Part shown: positions 24,097-33,853 of the stretch, piece after piece
How the letters are laid out: each line of letters begins with the position of its first letter
Numbering within the stretch: the stretch's first letter is position 1
Source: Streptomyces sp. TLI_105
GTDB lineage: Bacteria > Actinomycetota > Actinomycetes > Streptomycetales > Streptomycetaceae
Assembly: GCF_900105415.1 (NCBI RefSeq)
Contig: NZ_FNSM01000001.1
Span: 7,138,001 to 7,202,000 of the forward strand
Length of the DNA stretch: 64,000 bases
Reading direction: 5' to 3'
The notes under the pieces: generated by a model
The model's database searches: none
What the model was told of the DNA's origin: nothing
The model's input: the letters and a program-made list of their open reading frames with translations, nothing else
Position numbers and translations under genes: made by a program

Positions 24097-26493
24097 GTGT
24101 CCCCTGCCACACCCGCCCCGGAGAGCGGGGGCGCGGCGCTCGAACTCCTCGTCCACGGAGTCGGCGGAGCCACCCCCGAGTCGATGCTCGACGACCCCAG
24201 GACCGTACGGGTCACCGGCGACCGGACCGCCGCCGTGTACCGGCGCGCCGAGGACCTCGACGCCGAGGAACACCCCGAGCGGTACGCGGCGCGTCCCGTC
24301 CCGGAGGCGTACTGCTGGTCCAACCTGACCTCCGGTGACGGCGCCCGCGCCCTGTGGCTGCTGCTCCTGCCCTTCATGGTGGCCAATCTGGCGCACTGGA
24401 TGCGGCCGCCCGCCCAGGACAGGCCGGCGCTCGTGCGGCTCTACGGGGTCATCGTCCGGCTCGTCGCCCTCACCCTCACCGTCCTGCTCACGGCCGCCGC
24501 CTGCGAGGTGGCGCTCGACCTGACGGCCTGGCAGTGCGCGGCCACCACCGCCTGCACCGACGCGTACTCCTGGCTCGGTTTCCTCTCCGCGGGGCGCGGC
24601 GGCTGGTGGTCCCTGCCCGGCCGCCGCCTGGCCCTCGCCGCGCTCGTGCCGACCGCGCTCGTCGGCCTGCTCTGGTACCTCTCCAACCGGACCTGGAGCG
24701 CGTACGAGGCGCAGCGCCCGCCCACCGGATACGACGCCCCCGTCACGGAGCCCGGGGCCGACACGGAGGCGGCGGACGCCGCCGAGCCCGCCGGCCCCGT
24801 CGAGCTCCGCCCCGCGCTCGGCCGCCCCGGCTTCTGGTACGGCCGCCGGCTCGTCGCCCGCCTCCGGGCCGCCCACACCGCCGCCGGGTTCCTCACCGTC
24901 GCCGCCGCCCTCGTCACGGCCACCGTCCGCCACGACGCCGGCTCATCCGGCCCGCGCACGGTCCTCGGCTGGATCCTCCAGGCGGCCGTCGCCGTCCTGG
25001 CGGTCGTCGTGGTCTGGGTCGTCTGCCGGCGCGGCCGCAGCGAGAGCCGGCTCGACCTGCGCGTCGAACGCGCCCTCGTCTCCTGGCTCCCCGCCGCCTC
25101 CCTCGTCGTCCTCGCGCTCACCGCCCTGCACGCCGGCTGGGCCCGCCCCGGCTGGATCTCCTCCGGCACCCTCCCCGGCGACGCCGTCTTCGGCGCCCTC
25201 ACCCTCGCCCAGGGCGGTCTCGTCGTCGCCCTCGGCGTCGTCGCCCTGCTCCTCCAGCGCCCCCACCGGGACCCCCGTACCGCGCTGCGCGGACTCGGCG
25301 GGCCGGCGGTCGCCATGCTCGCCTGCGCGCTCGCCGGGGTCATGTCCGGGGGAGTGGCGCAGCGGGTCGCCGACTGGCTCGACGGGCCGGCCACCCCCGG
25401 CATGGGCGACCCCGGCGGTCCCAGGATCGGCCCGCCGGTCCTCCTCAGCTGGCAGGCCTCGGTCATCCCCGTCCTGCTCCTGCTGCTTCTCGCGCCCGCC
25501 GCCCTCCTCGCCGCACGGACCGTCCTCGGCGCCCGGCGCCTGCGCTCCGCCGTCGAGGCCGACTACGACGCCGCCGGCGAACGCGACCCGGTGCGCACGG
25601 GACAGATCGCGACCGGCCGGGCCCGCGCCTCGCTCACCGACTCCGCGCCCGTCCTCGTCGGCGTCGTCTCCGGCGCGACCCTGCTCCTCGGGGCCGCCTC
25701 CGTCGCCGGCGCCTGGGCCAGCGGCAACGTGCCGGGCCGGGCCTTCGACGGCGCCCACCCCGCGATCGCCTCCCTCGCCTCCGTCACCCAGGCCCTCGGC
25801 TCCTGGATGATCGGCTTCGGCTTCCTGCTCTTCGTCACCTGGGGCCGCCGCGCCTACAAGGACGCCTCCGCCCGTCGCACCATCGGCATCCTCTGGGACG
25901 TCGGCACCTTCTGGCCCCGCGCCGCCCACCCCTTCGCCCCGCCCTGTTACGCCGAGCGGGCGGTCCCCGACCTCACCTGGCGGATGAGCACCTGGACCCG
26001 GAGCACCGGCGGCCGGCTCGTCATCTCCGGGCACTCCCAGGGCAGCGTCCTCGCCGCGGCCGCCGTCTGGCAGCTGCAGCCCGCCACCCGCAGCCGGGTC
26101 GCCCTGCTCACCTACGGCTCGCCCCTGGAGCGGCTCTACGGCCGCTGGTTCCCCGCCTACTTCGGCCCCGAGGCGCTGCGCGCCCTGAACCGCACGGTGC
26201 ACTGCTGGAGCAATCTGTACCGCGCCACCGACCCCATCGGCGGCCCCGTCAGGGTCCCCGCCGAGGACGGCCGCCCGGCCGTGGACGGAGCGGTGCTGCT
26301 CGACCCCGTCGCGTACGGCCGCACCCGCCGGCACCCGCTGCCCGAACCGATCCTCGGCCACTCCGACTACCAGGCCGACCCGGCGTTCGCCCGCTGCCGC
26401 TCCGGACTCCTCGACCGGCTCCCGTCGGCCTTTCCCCGCCAGCGCTCCGACTCCCCCCTGGATCAGGGGATTTCGGGGATGTCCTCCGGATAG
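24097..26493 (+). CDS. Large polytopic membrane protein with GHSQG lipase-like motif
   Basis: A 798-residue protein, not a named family to my knowledge. It starts with a soluble segment beginning [17 protein letters not shown] (an HGVGG oxyanion-like beta-strand). A membrane region follows with about eight to ten hydrophobic segments between residues 88 and 590. It ends in a soluble domain where [21 protein letters not shown] (about residues 640-660) matches the nucleophile elbow G-x-S-x-G of alpha/beta-hydrolases. HSDYQ near 752 could supply a His, so the hydrolase fold may be split around the membrane part. It was possibly a lipid or ester hydrolase. GTG start after AGGAAG. The 3' end overlaps the convergent beta-helix gene by 31 bp. 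Confidence 0.82.
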   Translation: MSPATPAPESGGAALELLVHGVGGATPESMLDDPRTVRVTGDRTAAVYRRAEDLDAEEHPERYAARPVPEAYCWSNLTSGDGARALWLLLLPFMVANLAHWMRPPAQDRPALVRLYGVIVRLVALTLTVLLTAAACEVALDLTAWQCAATTACTDAYSWLGFLSAGRGGWWSLPGRRLALAALVPTALVGLLWYLSNRTWSAYEAQRPPTGYDAPVTEPGADTEAADAAEPAGPVELRPALGRPGFWYGRRLVARLRAAHTAAGFLTVAAALVTATVRHDAGSSGPRTVLGWILQAAVAVLAVVVVWVVCRRGRSESRLDLRVERALVSWLPAASLVVLALTALHAGWARPGWISSGTLPGDAVFGALTLAQGGLVVALGVVALLLQRPHRDPRTALRGLGGPAVAMLACALAGVMSGGVAQRVADWLDGPATPGMGDPGGPRIGPPVLLSWQASVIPVLLLLLLAPAALLAARTVLGARRLRSAVEADYDAAGERDPVRTGQIATGRARASLTDSAPVLVGVVSGATLLLGAASVAGAWASGNVPGRAFDGAHPAIASLASVTQALGSWMIGFGFLLFVTWGRRAYKDASARRTIGILWDVGTFWPRAAHPFAPPCYAERAVPDLTWRMSTWTRSTGGRLVISGHSQGSVLAAAAVWQLQPATRSRVALLTYGSPLERLYGRWFPAYFGPEALRALNRTVHCWSNLYRATDPIGGPVRVPAEDGRPAVDGAVLLDPVAYGRTRRHPLPEPILGHSDYQADPAFARCRSGLLDRLPSAFPRQRSDSPLDQGISGMSSG

Positions 26494-28868
26494 AGCAGGG
26501 TCAGGTCGTCCGTGCTCGCCTCGGCGAGCGCGGCGACCCGGCCCGCGTGCCGCTCCACCATCGACTCGAAGGTCCCCCGCGCCGTACGGCCGTTGCCGAA
26601 CGCCGGGCCCTTGGGGAGCTTCTCGAAGTACGCGAGCAGCGCCTCGTCGGTGCCCGGCGCCAGCCGGTACTCGTGCTCGTCGGCCTGCTGGCCGACGATC
26701 CGCAGCAGCTCCTCGGGCTCGTAGTCGCCGAAGGTGATGGTCCGTGAGAAGCGCGAGGCCACACCCGGGTTGACGGTGAGGAAGCGCTCCATCTCCGCCG
26801 TGTACCCGGCGACGATGACCACCACCGCGTCCCGGTGGTCCTCCATCAGCTTCACCAGCGTGTCGATCGCCTCACGGCCGAAGTCGCGCCCCGAGTCCTC
26901 CGGCGACAGCGCGTACGCCTCGTCGACGAAGAGGACACCGCCGCGCGCCCGGTCGAAGGCCTCCTGCGTGCGGATCGCCGTCGAGCCGATGTGCTCGCCG
27001 ACCAGGTCCACCCGGGAGACCTCCACCAGGTGCCCGCGCTCCAGGACCCCGAGCGAGGCGAGGATCTCGCCGTACAGCCGGGCCACCGTCGTCTTGCCCG
27101 TGCCCGGGTTGCCGGTGAAGACCAGGTGGCGGCGGACCGAGGCCGCCTTGAGTCCCGCCTCCTGACGCCTGCGCCCCACCTCGATCATGTTGGTGAGGGT
27201 CCGCACCTCCAGCTTGACGCTCTCCAGACCCACCAGGGCGTCCAGCTCGCCGAGCACGTCCTGCGAGGAGCGGGCCTCCGGGGCGGGCTCCGGCGCGGCC
27301 GGCACGGTCACCGGGGTGCGCGGCACGGGCACCGTGCCGAGCAGCCCGGCCGGTTGCGTGGCCGTCAGGACCGTGCCGCCGTCGGGTACGGAGGAGCGGA
27401 CGGCGCTCTCGTCGCTGGTGCAGTCCTCCGCGCTCGCGCCCTCCTCGGGGAACTCGTAACCGCCGCGCGCGCAGCGCTCCGTGCGGCACTTGCGCAGGGT
27501 CGTCCGGCAGCCGTCCGTGACGTGGAAGCCGTATCCGCCGCTGCCCGTCACCCGGCAGCCGTGGAAGGAGCCGCGGCCCTCCGCCGAGACGTAGAAACCG
27601 GCCTCGGCGGGCGAGGTGACCACACACCGGTCGATCGTGGGGTCGGCGCCCTTGGTGACGATGACCCCGGTCTGCACGGAGTCGATCGTGCAGCCGCCGA
27701 GGGTGCCGCCGCTGCCGTGGTCCCGGAACCAGGCGCCCGTGGACGCCTCCCGGATCCGGCAGTCGTCGAGCTGGGCCGTGGCGCCGTCGCTCACCGACAC
27801 CGCCGTGTTCCGCACCTGCGTCAGATCGCTGTCGACGACGTCCACGCGCGAGCCCCGGTCGAGGACGAACAGCGCGTCCGGCACGTCGTGCACCCGGCAG
27901 GCGTCGAGGACGGCGGTCGCCCCGTCGCTCACCCACACCGCCGGGTAGTCGCCCGTGCTGTCGTGGATCTCGCACTGGTTGGCGTCCACCCGCGTCCCCG
28001 GGTCCCACACCGACAGGCCGTTGCGCCCGAAGCGGCGGACGGTCGACCGGGTCAGCGTCAGGACCGATCGAGAGCGCAGGTCGACCGCGTTCTCCGGAAC
28101 GTCGTGGATGTCGCAGTCCGAGAGCGTGAGGACCGCGTCCGTGTCCAGCGTGATGCCGTCCGCCGAGGTGCGGTGCACCGAGGAGTCGGTGAGGTGGGCG
28201 GTGGCGCGGGCCGCGATCTGCAGACCGGAGCCCTTGATCTCGTACACCTCGCAGCCGACGCCCTCCAGGCCGCTGCCCTCGCCGGTCACGGCGATCCCCG
28301 CGCCGGAGGCGTGGTGCACCCGGCAGCGTTCCAGCCGCGGATGCGCCCCGCCGCGCACCGAGACCCCGGCCTGCCCGGCGGAGACCACCTCGCACTCCTC
28401 GAACACCCCGCCGGCGCCGTCGAGCACGGCGATGCCGATCCCGGCCGGATTGTCGACCGTGCAGCGGCGGACCGTCGGCCGGGCGGCGCCCCGCACCTCG
28501 ATCCCGGCGGCCGAGCGGGTCATGATCCGCAGGTCGAGCAGCTCGGGGGTGCCGTCCTCGACGAGCAGCGCGGGGGCGGCCACGTCCTGCCCCTCGATGT
28601 GCAGGTCCTGCAGGGTGACGGAGGCGCGCAGGGTCAGCGGCACCCCGTCCGGCGGCGCGATCCGCACCGAGCCGACCCCGCCCTCGGGGCCGCGCAGGGT
28701 GACGGCCCGCCGGACCACGAGGTTCTCCCGGTAGGTGCCGGGCGCGACGGTGAGGACGTCCCCGTCGCCCGCGGCCTCGAGCGCGGCGGCGAGGGAGGGG
28801 TACTCACCCGTGCGGCGCCGCCACCGCGATGTGCCGGTGTGCGTCACCTGGACCGTGCCCTCTGCCAT
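26463..28868 (-). CDS. Right-handed beta-helix protein fused to CbbX/SpoVK-type AAA ATPase
   Basis: An 801-residue two-part protein. Residues 1-505 are a parallel beta-helix with repeated SGAGIAV, AGIEVRG and [12 protein letters not shown] PbH1 coils, opening with [24 protein letters not shown]. After a Pro/Ala linker (505-535), residues 540-800 are an AAA+ domain of the CbbX/SpoVK/EccA-C type with Walker [14 protein letters not shown], Walker [12 protein letters not shown], sensor-1 [14 protein letters not shown] and an Arg-finger region [10 protein letters not shown]. No signal peptide is visible, so it is probably cytoplasmic. The helix could be a binding platform and the ATPase a remodeller. 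ATG at 28868; in-frame starts further upstream lack Shine-Dalgarno support. Single gene. Confidence 0.92.
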   Translation of the reverse strand: MAEGTVQVTHTGTSRWRRRTGEYPSLAAALEAAGDGDVLTVAPGTYRENLVVRRAVTLRGPEGGVGSVRIAPPDGVPLTLRASVTLQDLHIEGQDVAAPALLVEDGTPELLDLRIMTRSAAGIEVRGAARPTVRRCTVDNPAGIGIAVLDGAGGVFEECEVVSAGQAGVSVRGGAHPRLERCRVHHASGAGIAVTGEGSGLEGVGCEVYEIKGSGLQIAARATAHLTDSSVHRTSADGITLDTDAVLTLSDCDIHDVPENAVDLRSRSVLTLTRSTVRRFGRNGLSVWDPGTRVDANQCEIHDSTGDYPAVWVSDGATAVLDACRVHDVPDALFVLDRGSRVDVVDSDLTQVRNTAVSVSDGATAQLDDCRIREASTGAWFRDHGSGGTLGGCTIDSVQTGVIVTKGADPTIDRCVVTSPAEAGFYVSAEGRGSFHGCRVTGSGGYGFHVTDGCRTTLRKCRTERCARGGYEFPEEGASAEDCTSDESAVRSSVPDGGTVLTATQPAGLLGTVPVPRTPVTVPAAPEPAPEARSSQDVLGELDALVGLESVKLEVRTLTNMIEVGRRRQEAGLKAASVRRHLVFTGNPGTGKTTVARLYGEILASLGVLERGHLVEVSRVDLVGEHIGSTAIRTQEAFDRARGGVLFVDEAYALSPEDSGRDFGREAIDTLVKLMEDHRDAVVVIVAGYTAEMERFLTVNPGVASRFSRTITFGDYEPEELLRIVGQQADEHEYRLAPGTDEALLAYFEKLPKGPAFGNGRTARGTFESMVERHAGRVAALAEASTDDLTLLYPEDIPEIP

Positions 28869-29075
28869 GGGTGTGTCCTGCCCCCGCCTCATGCCTCGCC
28901 GCTGATCCGATGCCCCACCGTAGCGCGCGCGGCGCCGCCGGGTTGACGGGTCGCCGACCCGCGTACGCACGGGAGGCCGAGCGTCGCCGGGCAGGCGTCA
29001 CCGCCGGTCCGGGCCGGTCCGGAGCGGTCGGGCTCGGTCGCGGAGCGGTCGAACTCGAACGCGGCGCCGGGGGAC

Positions 29076-29118
29076 GGCCGTGGCCGGCCGGAGCGGGCGG
29101 GACCGGCCGGCGACGGCC
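29076..29118. terminator. Imperfect GC hairpin, likely terminator
   Basis: A 14-bp stem with one mismatch (29076-29089 with 29105-29118) and a 15-nt loop, 12 bp past the end of the minus-strand gene 29130-29741. The rest of the 261-bp gap 28869-29129 shows no gene. Confidence 0.5.
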
Positions 29119-29129
29119 ACCCGCAGGCG

Positions 29130-29741
29130 TCAGCTTCCCGTGCCCGTACGGCCCCAGTCGGGGCCCGCCGCCGCCGCCCACGCGCGGTCGAGGCGCGCGT
29201 ACCGCCGCACCACCAGTCTGCGGACGGCGAGACGGCGGACGAGCTCCACCAGCGAACCGACGAGAAGGGCGGCCGTCAGGCCGGCGACGACCGCGTGCGC
29301 GCGCGCCGTCCCCCTCTGCATCGGCGGCGCCACCGGGCGCCCGTCCCGGTCCGTCCAGAGCCGGAAGGCGGTGCCGGGCGCGGAGTGCTGCCGGGCCGTC
29401 GCCACCGTCCCGGTGCGGGGCGAGCCGTCCGGCGCGGTCCAGCGGGCCACCACCGAGCGCCGCAGCCGCTCTTCCCCCGCGGCCTCGACGGACCTGGGGC
29501 CGCTCGCGGGGGTGTGGGCGAGCCGCACCACCCGGGCCGTCGTCGGCAGCCGCTGCGCCTGCTGCGCACGGGCCGCGCGCGACAGCGAGCCGTACGCGGA
29601 GGTGCCGGTCGCCCAGCCGGTCAGCGGCACCGCGGTACAGAGCAGGACGATCGCCACGAGGGCGATCCACGCCTCGACGAGATCAGTGGTCCGGCGCAGG
29701 GGATTGTGCCGCCAGCGCCAGAGTCCGGTGGCTGCACGCAC
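29130..29741 (-). CDS. Rv1733c-like two-TM membrane protein
   Basis: A 203-residue membrane protein with TM1 at about residues 24-45 (AWIALVAIVLLCTAVPLTGW) and TM2 at about 148-170 (AVVAGLTAALLVGSLVELV). An extracytoplasmic loop of about 100 residues containing ARWTAPDGSPRTGTV and FRLWTDRDGRPVAPP lies between them. This matches the Rv1733c-type family common in Streptomyces and mycobacteria; the function is unknown. The GTG at 29741 follows AGGGGG with 7-nt spacing. Confidence 0.82.
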   Translation of the reverse strand: MRAATGLWRWRHNPLRRTTDLVEAWIALVAIVLLCTAVPLTGWATGTSAYGSLSRAARAQQAQRLPTTARVVRLAHTPASGPRSVEAAGEERLRRSVVARWTAPDGSPRTGTVATARQHSAPGTAFRLWTDRDGRPVAPPMQRGTARAHAVVAGLTAALLVGSLVELVRRLAVRRLVVRRYARLDRAWAAAAGPDWGRTGTGS

Positions 29742-29865
29742 GTCTGGACCCCCTGGTTGTACACCGCCTCGTCGTTCACCCTTCCTCCAACGAGTGTGCC
29801 CCCGGGGCGGGTTCCCCGCCTGTCGGATGTCGGACCGGTGAGGCGGGACGCGCGGCCCCGGGTCC

Positions 29866-30690
29866 TCAGTCCAGGATCTTCACGGCGTCGCCGACCCGGA
29901 CGGTGCCGGTGTGCTCGGGGACGAGGTTCTGGCCGAAGATGACCCGGCCGTCGCTCGTGCGGTGCCGGGCGAGCGTCCTCAGCGGCTCCTTGCCCCGCTC
30001 GGCCGTGAACTGGTTCGTCGTGGTGACGACGCAGCGCCCGCAGGGCCTGGCGACCCGGAAGGTGACCTCTCCGACGGCGAGCCGCTTCCAGCCGTCCTCC
30101 GCCCAGGGGGCGGTGCCCTCGATCACCAGGTTCGGCCGGAACCGGTTCATCGGCAGGGGGCCCTCGTCGGCGTGGTCTCCCTGGGCTATCAGGGAGTTGA
30201 GGGCGTCGAGCGAGGCGGTGGTGGTGACGAGCAGCGGATAGCCGTCCGCGAAGCTCACGGTCTCGCCGGGCAGCGCGTAGTCCGGGTCGACCGGACGCCG
30301 GTGCTCGGGCGCGTCCATGTGCACGAGCCGTACGTCGCTCTCCAGGTACGCCGAGAGCCAGGCGGCCGCGGCGGGGTCGGCCGGGACCGCCTCCACGAAC
30401 TTGTCGAAGATCTCCACCGTGACAGTGGTCGAGGGGCGCGGCACCTCGACCGCCAGCGTCGGCCGGCCGGGAGCGGACAGGGAGATCCCGCCGCCCGGCA
30501 GCGGCTCCGCCGTGGCCAACGCCATCCGGGGGTGACGGCGTTGGGTCACGACCTTGTTCGCGGAGTCGACGACGGTCCAGCGGCGGTCCACGGCCAGCCC
30601 CCAGGGCTGTACCTCGGCCTCCGTGCGGGCCAGCGCGCGCATGGCTTTCACCGGGTGGATGTGGACGGAGCGGAGAACAGGAGTCGGCAT
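29866..30690 (-). CDS. MOSC domain-containing protein
   Basis: A 274-residue protein with an N-terminal MOSC_N beta-barrel (residues 5-115, starting LRSVHIHPVKAMRAL and including RWTVVDSANKVVTQRRHPRM in two strands) and a MOSC domain (130-270). The conserved Cys lies in RPCGRCVVTTTN, and FRPNLVIEG precedes it. These proteins, as in the mARC/YcbX group, bind molybdenum cofactor sulfur and reduce N-hydroxylated compounds or supply sulfur. Single gene, downstream of the DUF6643-like promoter region but on the same strand. Confidence 0.92.
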   Translation of the reverse strand: MPTPVLRSVHIHPVKAMRALARTEAEVQPWGLAVDRRWTVVDSANKVVTQRRHPRMALATAEPLPGGGISLSAPGRPTLAVEVPRPSTTVTVEIFDKFVEAVPADPAAAAWLSAYLESDVRLVHMDAPEHRRPVDPDYALPGETVSFADGYPLLVTTTASLDALNSLIAQGDHADEGPLPMNRFRPNLVIEGTAPWAEDGWKRLAVGEVTFRVARPCGRCVVTTTNQFTAERGKEPLRTLARHRTSDGRVIFGQNLVPEHTGTVRVGDAVKILD

Positions 30691-30744
30691 GCCCTCATCC
30701 TGCCAGCCGCCCCGACCTCCACGTCGGGCCTTGCGCGGAGCCGG

Positions 30745-31239
30745 TCAGTAACCCCCGCCCTGGTAGGGACGGTTGTACGGGTCGTCGTACGGCGCGGGGG
30801 ACGGGACCGGCGCGGGCCGGGGGGCCGCCGGACGCATCGCCTCGTACCCGGCGGCGGCCGGGCGGGGCTGCTGCGGGTACTGACCGCCCGGGTAGCCGCG
30901 CGGGGCCGCGGCCTGCTGCGGGATGTACGGGGCCGGAGCGTGCTGCAGCGGGACGGGGGCCATCTGCGGCGAGGGCTGCGGGTAGCCGTATCCGCCGCCG
31001 TAGGTCGGGGCGGGCTGCGGGCTGGGCGCCGCCGGGAGGGCGGGCAGTGCCGAGGGGAGCGCCGGCAGGTGGGAACCACTTCCGGAGAAGCTGCTGCCGG
31101 TGTCGTAGGCGGCGGGCACTCGGATCGGGGCGATCTGAGGCGTGCCCCGCTCCGCGACCAGGGAGTCGTAGATCGGGGTGTCCGGGAAGGACGGCGCGGT
31201 GTGGTAACCGCCTCCATAGGTGGAGCGGGGGGAGGTCAT
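30745..31239 (-). CDS. DUF6643-like Pro/Tyr/Gly-rich protein
   Basis: A 164-residue protein that looks like the Streptomyces-specific DUF6643 family: TSPRSTYGGGYHTAPSFPD, TPIYDSLVAERGTPQIAPIR and VPAAYDTGSSF at the N-terminus. A low-complexity C-terminal two-thirds rich in Pro, Gln, Tyr and Gly follows (GGGYGYPQPSP, PYNRPYQGGGY), probably disordered. There is no TM or signal peptide. The ATG at 31239 has no Shine-Dalgarno, but TAACTT ends 7 nt upstream, so the mRNA is probably leaderless. The function is unknown. Confidence 0.82.
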   Translation of the reverse strand: MTSPRSTYGGGYHTAPSFPDTPIYDSLVAERGTPQIAPIRVPAAYDTGSSFSGSGSHLPALPSALPALPAAPSPQPAPTYGGGYGYPQPSPQMAPVPLQHAPAPYIPQQAAAPRGYPGGQYPQQPRPAAAGYEAMRPAAPRPAPVPSPAPYDDPYNRPYQGGGY

Positions 31240-31612
31240 GGCACATAAGTTAAGCCCACGATGTGCTGGTTGGGGAGCCTGATTAGAGGGTTGTTTGACG
31301 GGCTTCGGGAAGAGATGGATCCCCAATCCGAGCGAACGTGACAAAAACGGGCGGCGATCCGGGCCAAGATCGTGTAAACGCCGAGTTCGGAGGGGGTTAC
31401 CGGCGGGTCGGTGCGTCCCGTACCCGGCCCGCGCCCCCGGCATGAAGAGCACATAAAGAAAAGGTGCCGGGAAGACGTGGGAGAAGTGATCATGGGCATG
31501 ATTAAGCGCCAATCCCGCATCGCCGCGGGTGGTGTGTACACGCCGAATTGACGGCGCTACTCCCCGTGTCGGAAAAGCCATTTCCGTGAAGACGCCACGG
31601 AACTCGGGGCGT
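31240..31612. other. 373-bp intergenic region, promoter of DUF6643-like gene
   Basis: Less GC-rich than its surroundings. It holds the leaderless TAACTT box for the minus-strand gene at 31239 and two small palindromes: ATCATG-GG-CATGAT (31489-31502) and GTGTACAC within GGTGTGTACACGCC (about 31531-31544). I see no protein gene and no RNA gene in it. Confidence 0.5.
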
Positions 31613-32791
31613 TCACCGGTCCGGCGCCGCCTCCGGGCGCGCGTACGTCCGGCCCTTCCACGCCGCGCCCCGGCCCCGGTGGTGCCGCACCGCCGAGTCC
31701 ACCGTCATCAGGAGGTACAGGAACGCGGTGAACGGCAGCAGTGGAGCGAGCCCCAGGGGCTGACGGTAGTAGCGGAGCATCGGCACGTACGTCCCCGCCA
31801 TCACCGCCCACGCGACACCGCCGGCCCACGCCGCCACCGCGTCCCCGCTCACGACGCCCGCCACCAGGGCCACCGGCGGCACCAGATAGACGAGCACGAG
31901 GCCCGCCACCGTCCCCACGAGCAGCAGCGGGTTGTGCCGCAGCTGCGCGTACGCGCTCCGCGCGACCATCCGCCACAGCTCGCCGAGCCCCGGATACGGG
32001 CGGACGCTGTCGACCCGCTCCGCAAGACCCAGCCAGATCCGCCCCCCGGCCCGCCGCACCGCCCGCGCCAGCGACACGTCGTCGATCACCGCCTGCCGGA
32101 TCGCCTCCGGCACGCCCGCCGCCACCGCCGTCTCCGTCCGCAGCAGCACACAGCCGCCCGCGGCGGCCGTCGCCAGGGGCCGCGCCCGGTTGATCCAGCG
32201 GAAGGGATACAGCTGGGCGAAGAAGTAGACGAAGGCCGGGACGACCAGACGCTCCCACGCGCTCGCCACCCGCAGCCGGGCCATCTGCGACACCAGGTCC
32301 AGGTCGTTGTCCACGGCCGCCGCCACCAGCCGCCGCAGACTGTCCGGCTCGTGCGCGATGTCCGCGTCCGTCAGCAGCAGGAACTCCGGCCCACGCGCGC
32401 GTGCCAGTGCCATCCCGTGCCGCAGCGCCCACAGCTTCCCCGTCCAGCCCGGCTCCGGCTCTCCCGGCGACACGACGGTCAGCGGCAGCCCGCCGTCCCG
32501 GCCGGCCAGCTCCACGGCGAGCCTCCCCGTCCCGTCCGTACTCCCGTCGTCGACGAGGAAGACCTCCGCGGCCCCCGGATAGTCCTGCGCGAGGAGGGAC
32601 GGCAGGCTCATCGGCAGCACCTCCGCCTCGTCCCGCGCCGGCACCACGACGGCCACCCTCGGCCACCGCTCCGAAGGCGGCCGTCGCCCCCGCGGCAGTC
32701 GCTGATCGGTGCGCCAGAAGAAGCCCTGACCGAGAAGCAGCCAGAGCCAGACGGCCAGGGAGACGATCGAGAACCAGGCAAGGGTGCTCAT
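31613..32791 (-). CDS. Glycosyltransferase family 2, HpnB-like
   Basis: A 392-residue membrane GT2 protein. The N-terminal TM (1-20) is followed by QGFFWRTDQRLPRG. The GT-A domain has VAVVVPARDEAEVLPMSL, FLVDDGSTDGTGRL, LLTDADIAHEPDSL (DxD metal site) and DDVSLARAVRRAGGR, and three to four C-terminal TMs end the protein. Length and motifs match the hopene-associated HpnB group. HpnB genes usually sit in hopanoid clusters, but no squalene-hopene cyclase is seen here, so the acceptor is uncertain. The ATG at 32791 is preferred over 32833, where the sequence is not conserved in character. Divergent from the racemase gene, with 58 bp between starts. Confidence 0.88.
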   Translation of the reverse strand: MSTLAWFSIVSLAVWLWLLLGQGFFWRTDQRLPRGRRPPSERWPRVAVVVPARDEAEVLPMSLPSLLAQDYPGAAEVFLVDDGSTDGTGRLAVELAGRDGGLPLTVVSPGEPEPGWTGKLWALRHGMALARARGPEFLLLTDADIAHEPDSLRRLVAAAVDNDLDLVSQMARLRVASAWERLVVPAFVYFFAQLYPFRWINRARPLATAAAGGCVLLRTETAVAAGVPEAIRQAVIDDVSLARAVRRAGGRIWLGLAERVDSVRPYPGLGELWRMVARSAYAQLRHNPLLLVGTVAGLVLVYLVPPVALVAGVVSGDAVAAWAGGVAWAVMAGTYVPMLRYYRQPLGLAPLLPFTAFLYLLMTVDSAVRHHRGRGAAWKGRTYARPEAAPDR

Positions 32792-32849
32792 TCGCGGCAG
32801 TCTGCCCCAGATCGCGGGGGACGAACGGCTCATCGGCTAGGGTGACCGG

Positions 32850-33644
32850 GTGAAGATCGCGCTCATGGACTCCGGAATCGGCCTCCTCCCGGCGGCGGCC
32901 GCGGTGCGTCGGCTCCGGCCGGACGCGGACATCCTCCTCTCCAACGACCCCGACGGCATGCCGTGGGGCCCCCGCACCCCCGAGGACCTGACGGGGCGTG
33001 CCCTCGCCGTCGCCCTCGCCGCCGCCGAGCACCGCCCGCAGGCGCTCATCGTGGCCTGCAACACCGCCACCGTGCACGCCCTGCCCGCCCTGCGCGCCGC
33101 CCTCGAACCGGGCATCCCCGTCATCGGCACCGTGCCCGCCATCAAGCCCGCCGCCGCGGCCGGCGGCAAGGTCGCCATCTGGGCCACCCCCGCCACGACC
33201 GGCAGCGCCTACCAGCGCGGACTCATCCGCGACTTCGCCGACGGCGCCGAGGTCACCGAGGTGCCCTGCCCGGGGCTCGCCGACGCCGTCGAGCACGCCG
33301 ACCGGGACGCGGTGGAGGCCGCCGTCGCCGCGGCGGCCGAGCTCACCCCGGCCGACGTCCGCGCCGTCGTCCTCGGCTGCACCCACTACGAACTGGTCGA
33401 GGAGCGGATCCTCGCCGCCCTGGAGGTCCGCCGCCGGGCCGGACTGCCGCCGATCGTCTTCCACGGCTCCGCCGACGCCGTCGTCGCACAGGCCCTGCGC
33501 CGGATCGGCGCCGAGCCCGCGCCCGACGCGGACCCCACCGGCACCCTCTCCGTCCTGCTCAGCGGGCGCCCCGGCCGGCTCCCCGCCACGGCCCTCGAGT
33601 ACGCGGAAGGCCGCACCCTGGCGGCCACGGCCGCCGCACACTGA
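32850..33644 (+). CDS. Glutamate racemase-like protein (Asp/Glu racemase superfamily)
   Basis: A 264-residue protein with the MurI architecture. Asp is in LMDSGIGLLPAAAA, the first catalytic Cys in ALIVACNTATVHALPAL, and the second Cys in VVLGCTHYELVEERI. MurI makes D-glutamate for peptidoglycan. The deviation of the N-terminal motif (normally DSGVGGL) and the context away from cell-division or rnhA/rph genes suggest a paralogue rather than the housekeeping enzyme. The GTG at 32850 lies exactly 7 nt after TAGGGT (32838-32843), so a leaderless mRNA is likely. Confidence 0.85.
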   Translation: MKIALMDSGIGLLPAAAAVRRLRPDADILLSNDPDGMPWGPRTPEDLTGRALAVALAAAEHRPQALIVACNTATVHALPALRAALEPGIPVIGTVPAIKPAAAAGGKVAIWATPATTGSAYQRGLIRDFADGAEVTEVPCPGLADAVEHADRDAVEAAVAAAAELTPADVRAVVLGCTHYELVEERILAALEVRRRAGLPPIVFHGSADAVVAQALRRIGAEPAPDADPTGTLSVLLSGRPGRLPATALEYAEGRTLAATAAAH

Positions 33645-33853
33645 GGGGCGGGACCCCTCGCGCCGTGGGCTGAGCGCCCTCCGCACGCGCCCCGCCTCGC
33701 GCGAGCCCCCGGCGTGCGCCGCCTCACGTCGAGCCCCCGGCTCGCCACCGCCTCCGTCGGGCGCTCCCCGGACGAGGCCCCCCTTTCACCGAGCGTCACC
33801 GCGTGACCGCGCTCCGGCGCGCTATCCCTGGCGATCCTGGGTACTCTCCCCTT

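Noticed and set aside
26835..28946. 700-codon frame antisense to the beta-helix/AAA gene
   Set aside because: It mirrors the repeat structure of the sense protein and has no domain or Shine-Dalgarno.
31240..31612. Small RNA gene in the 373-bp gap
   Set aside because: Only short dyads are visible; no promoter-terminator pair marks a transcript.
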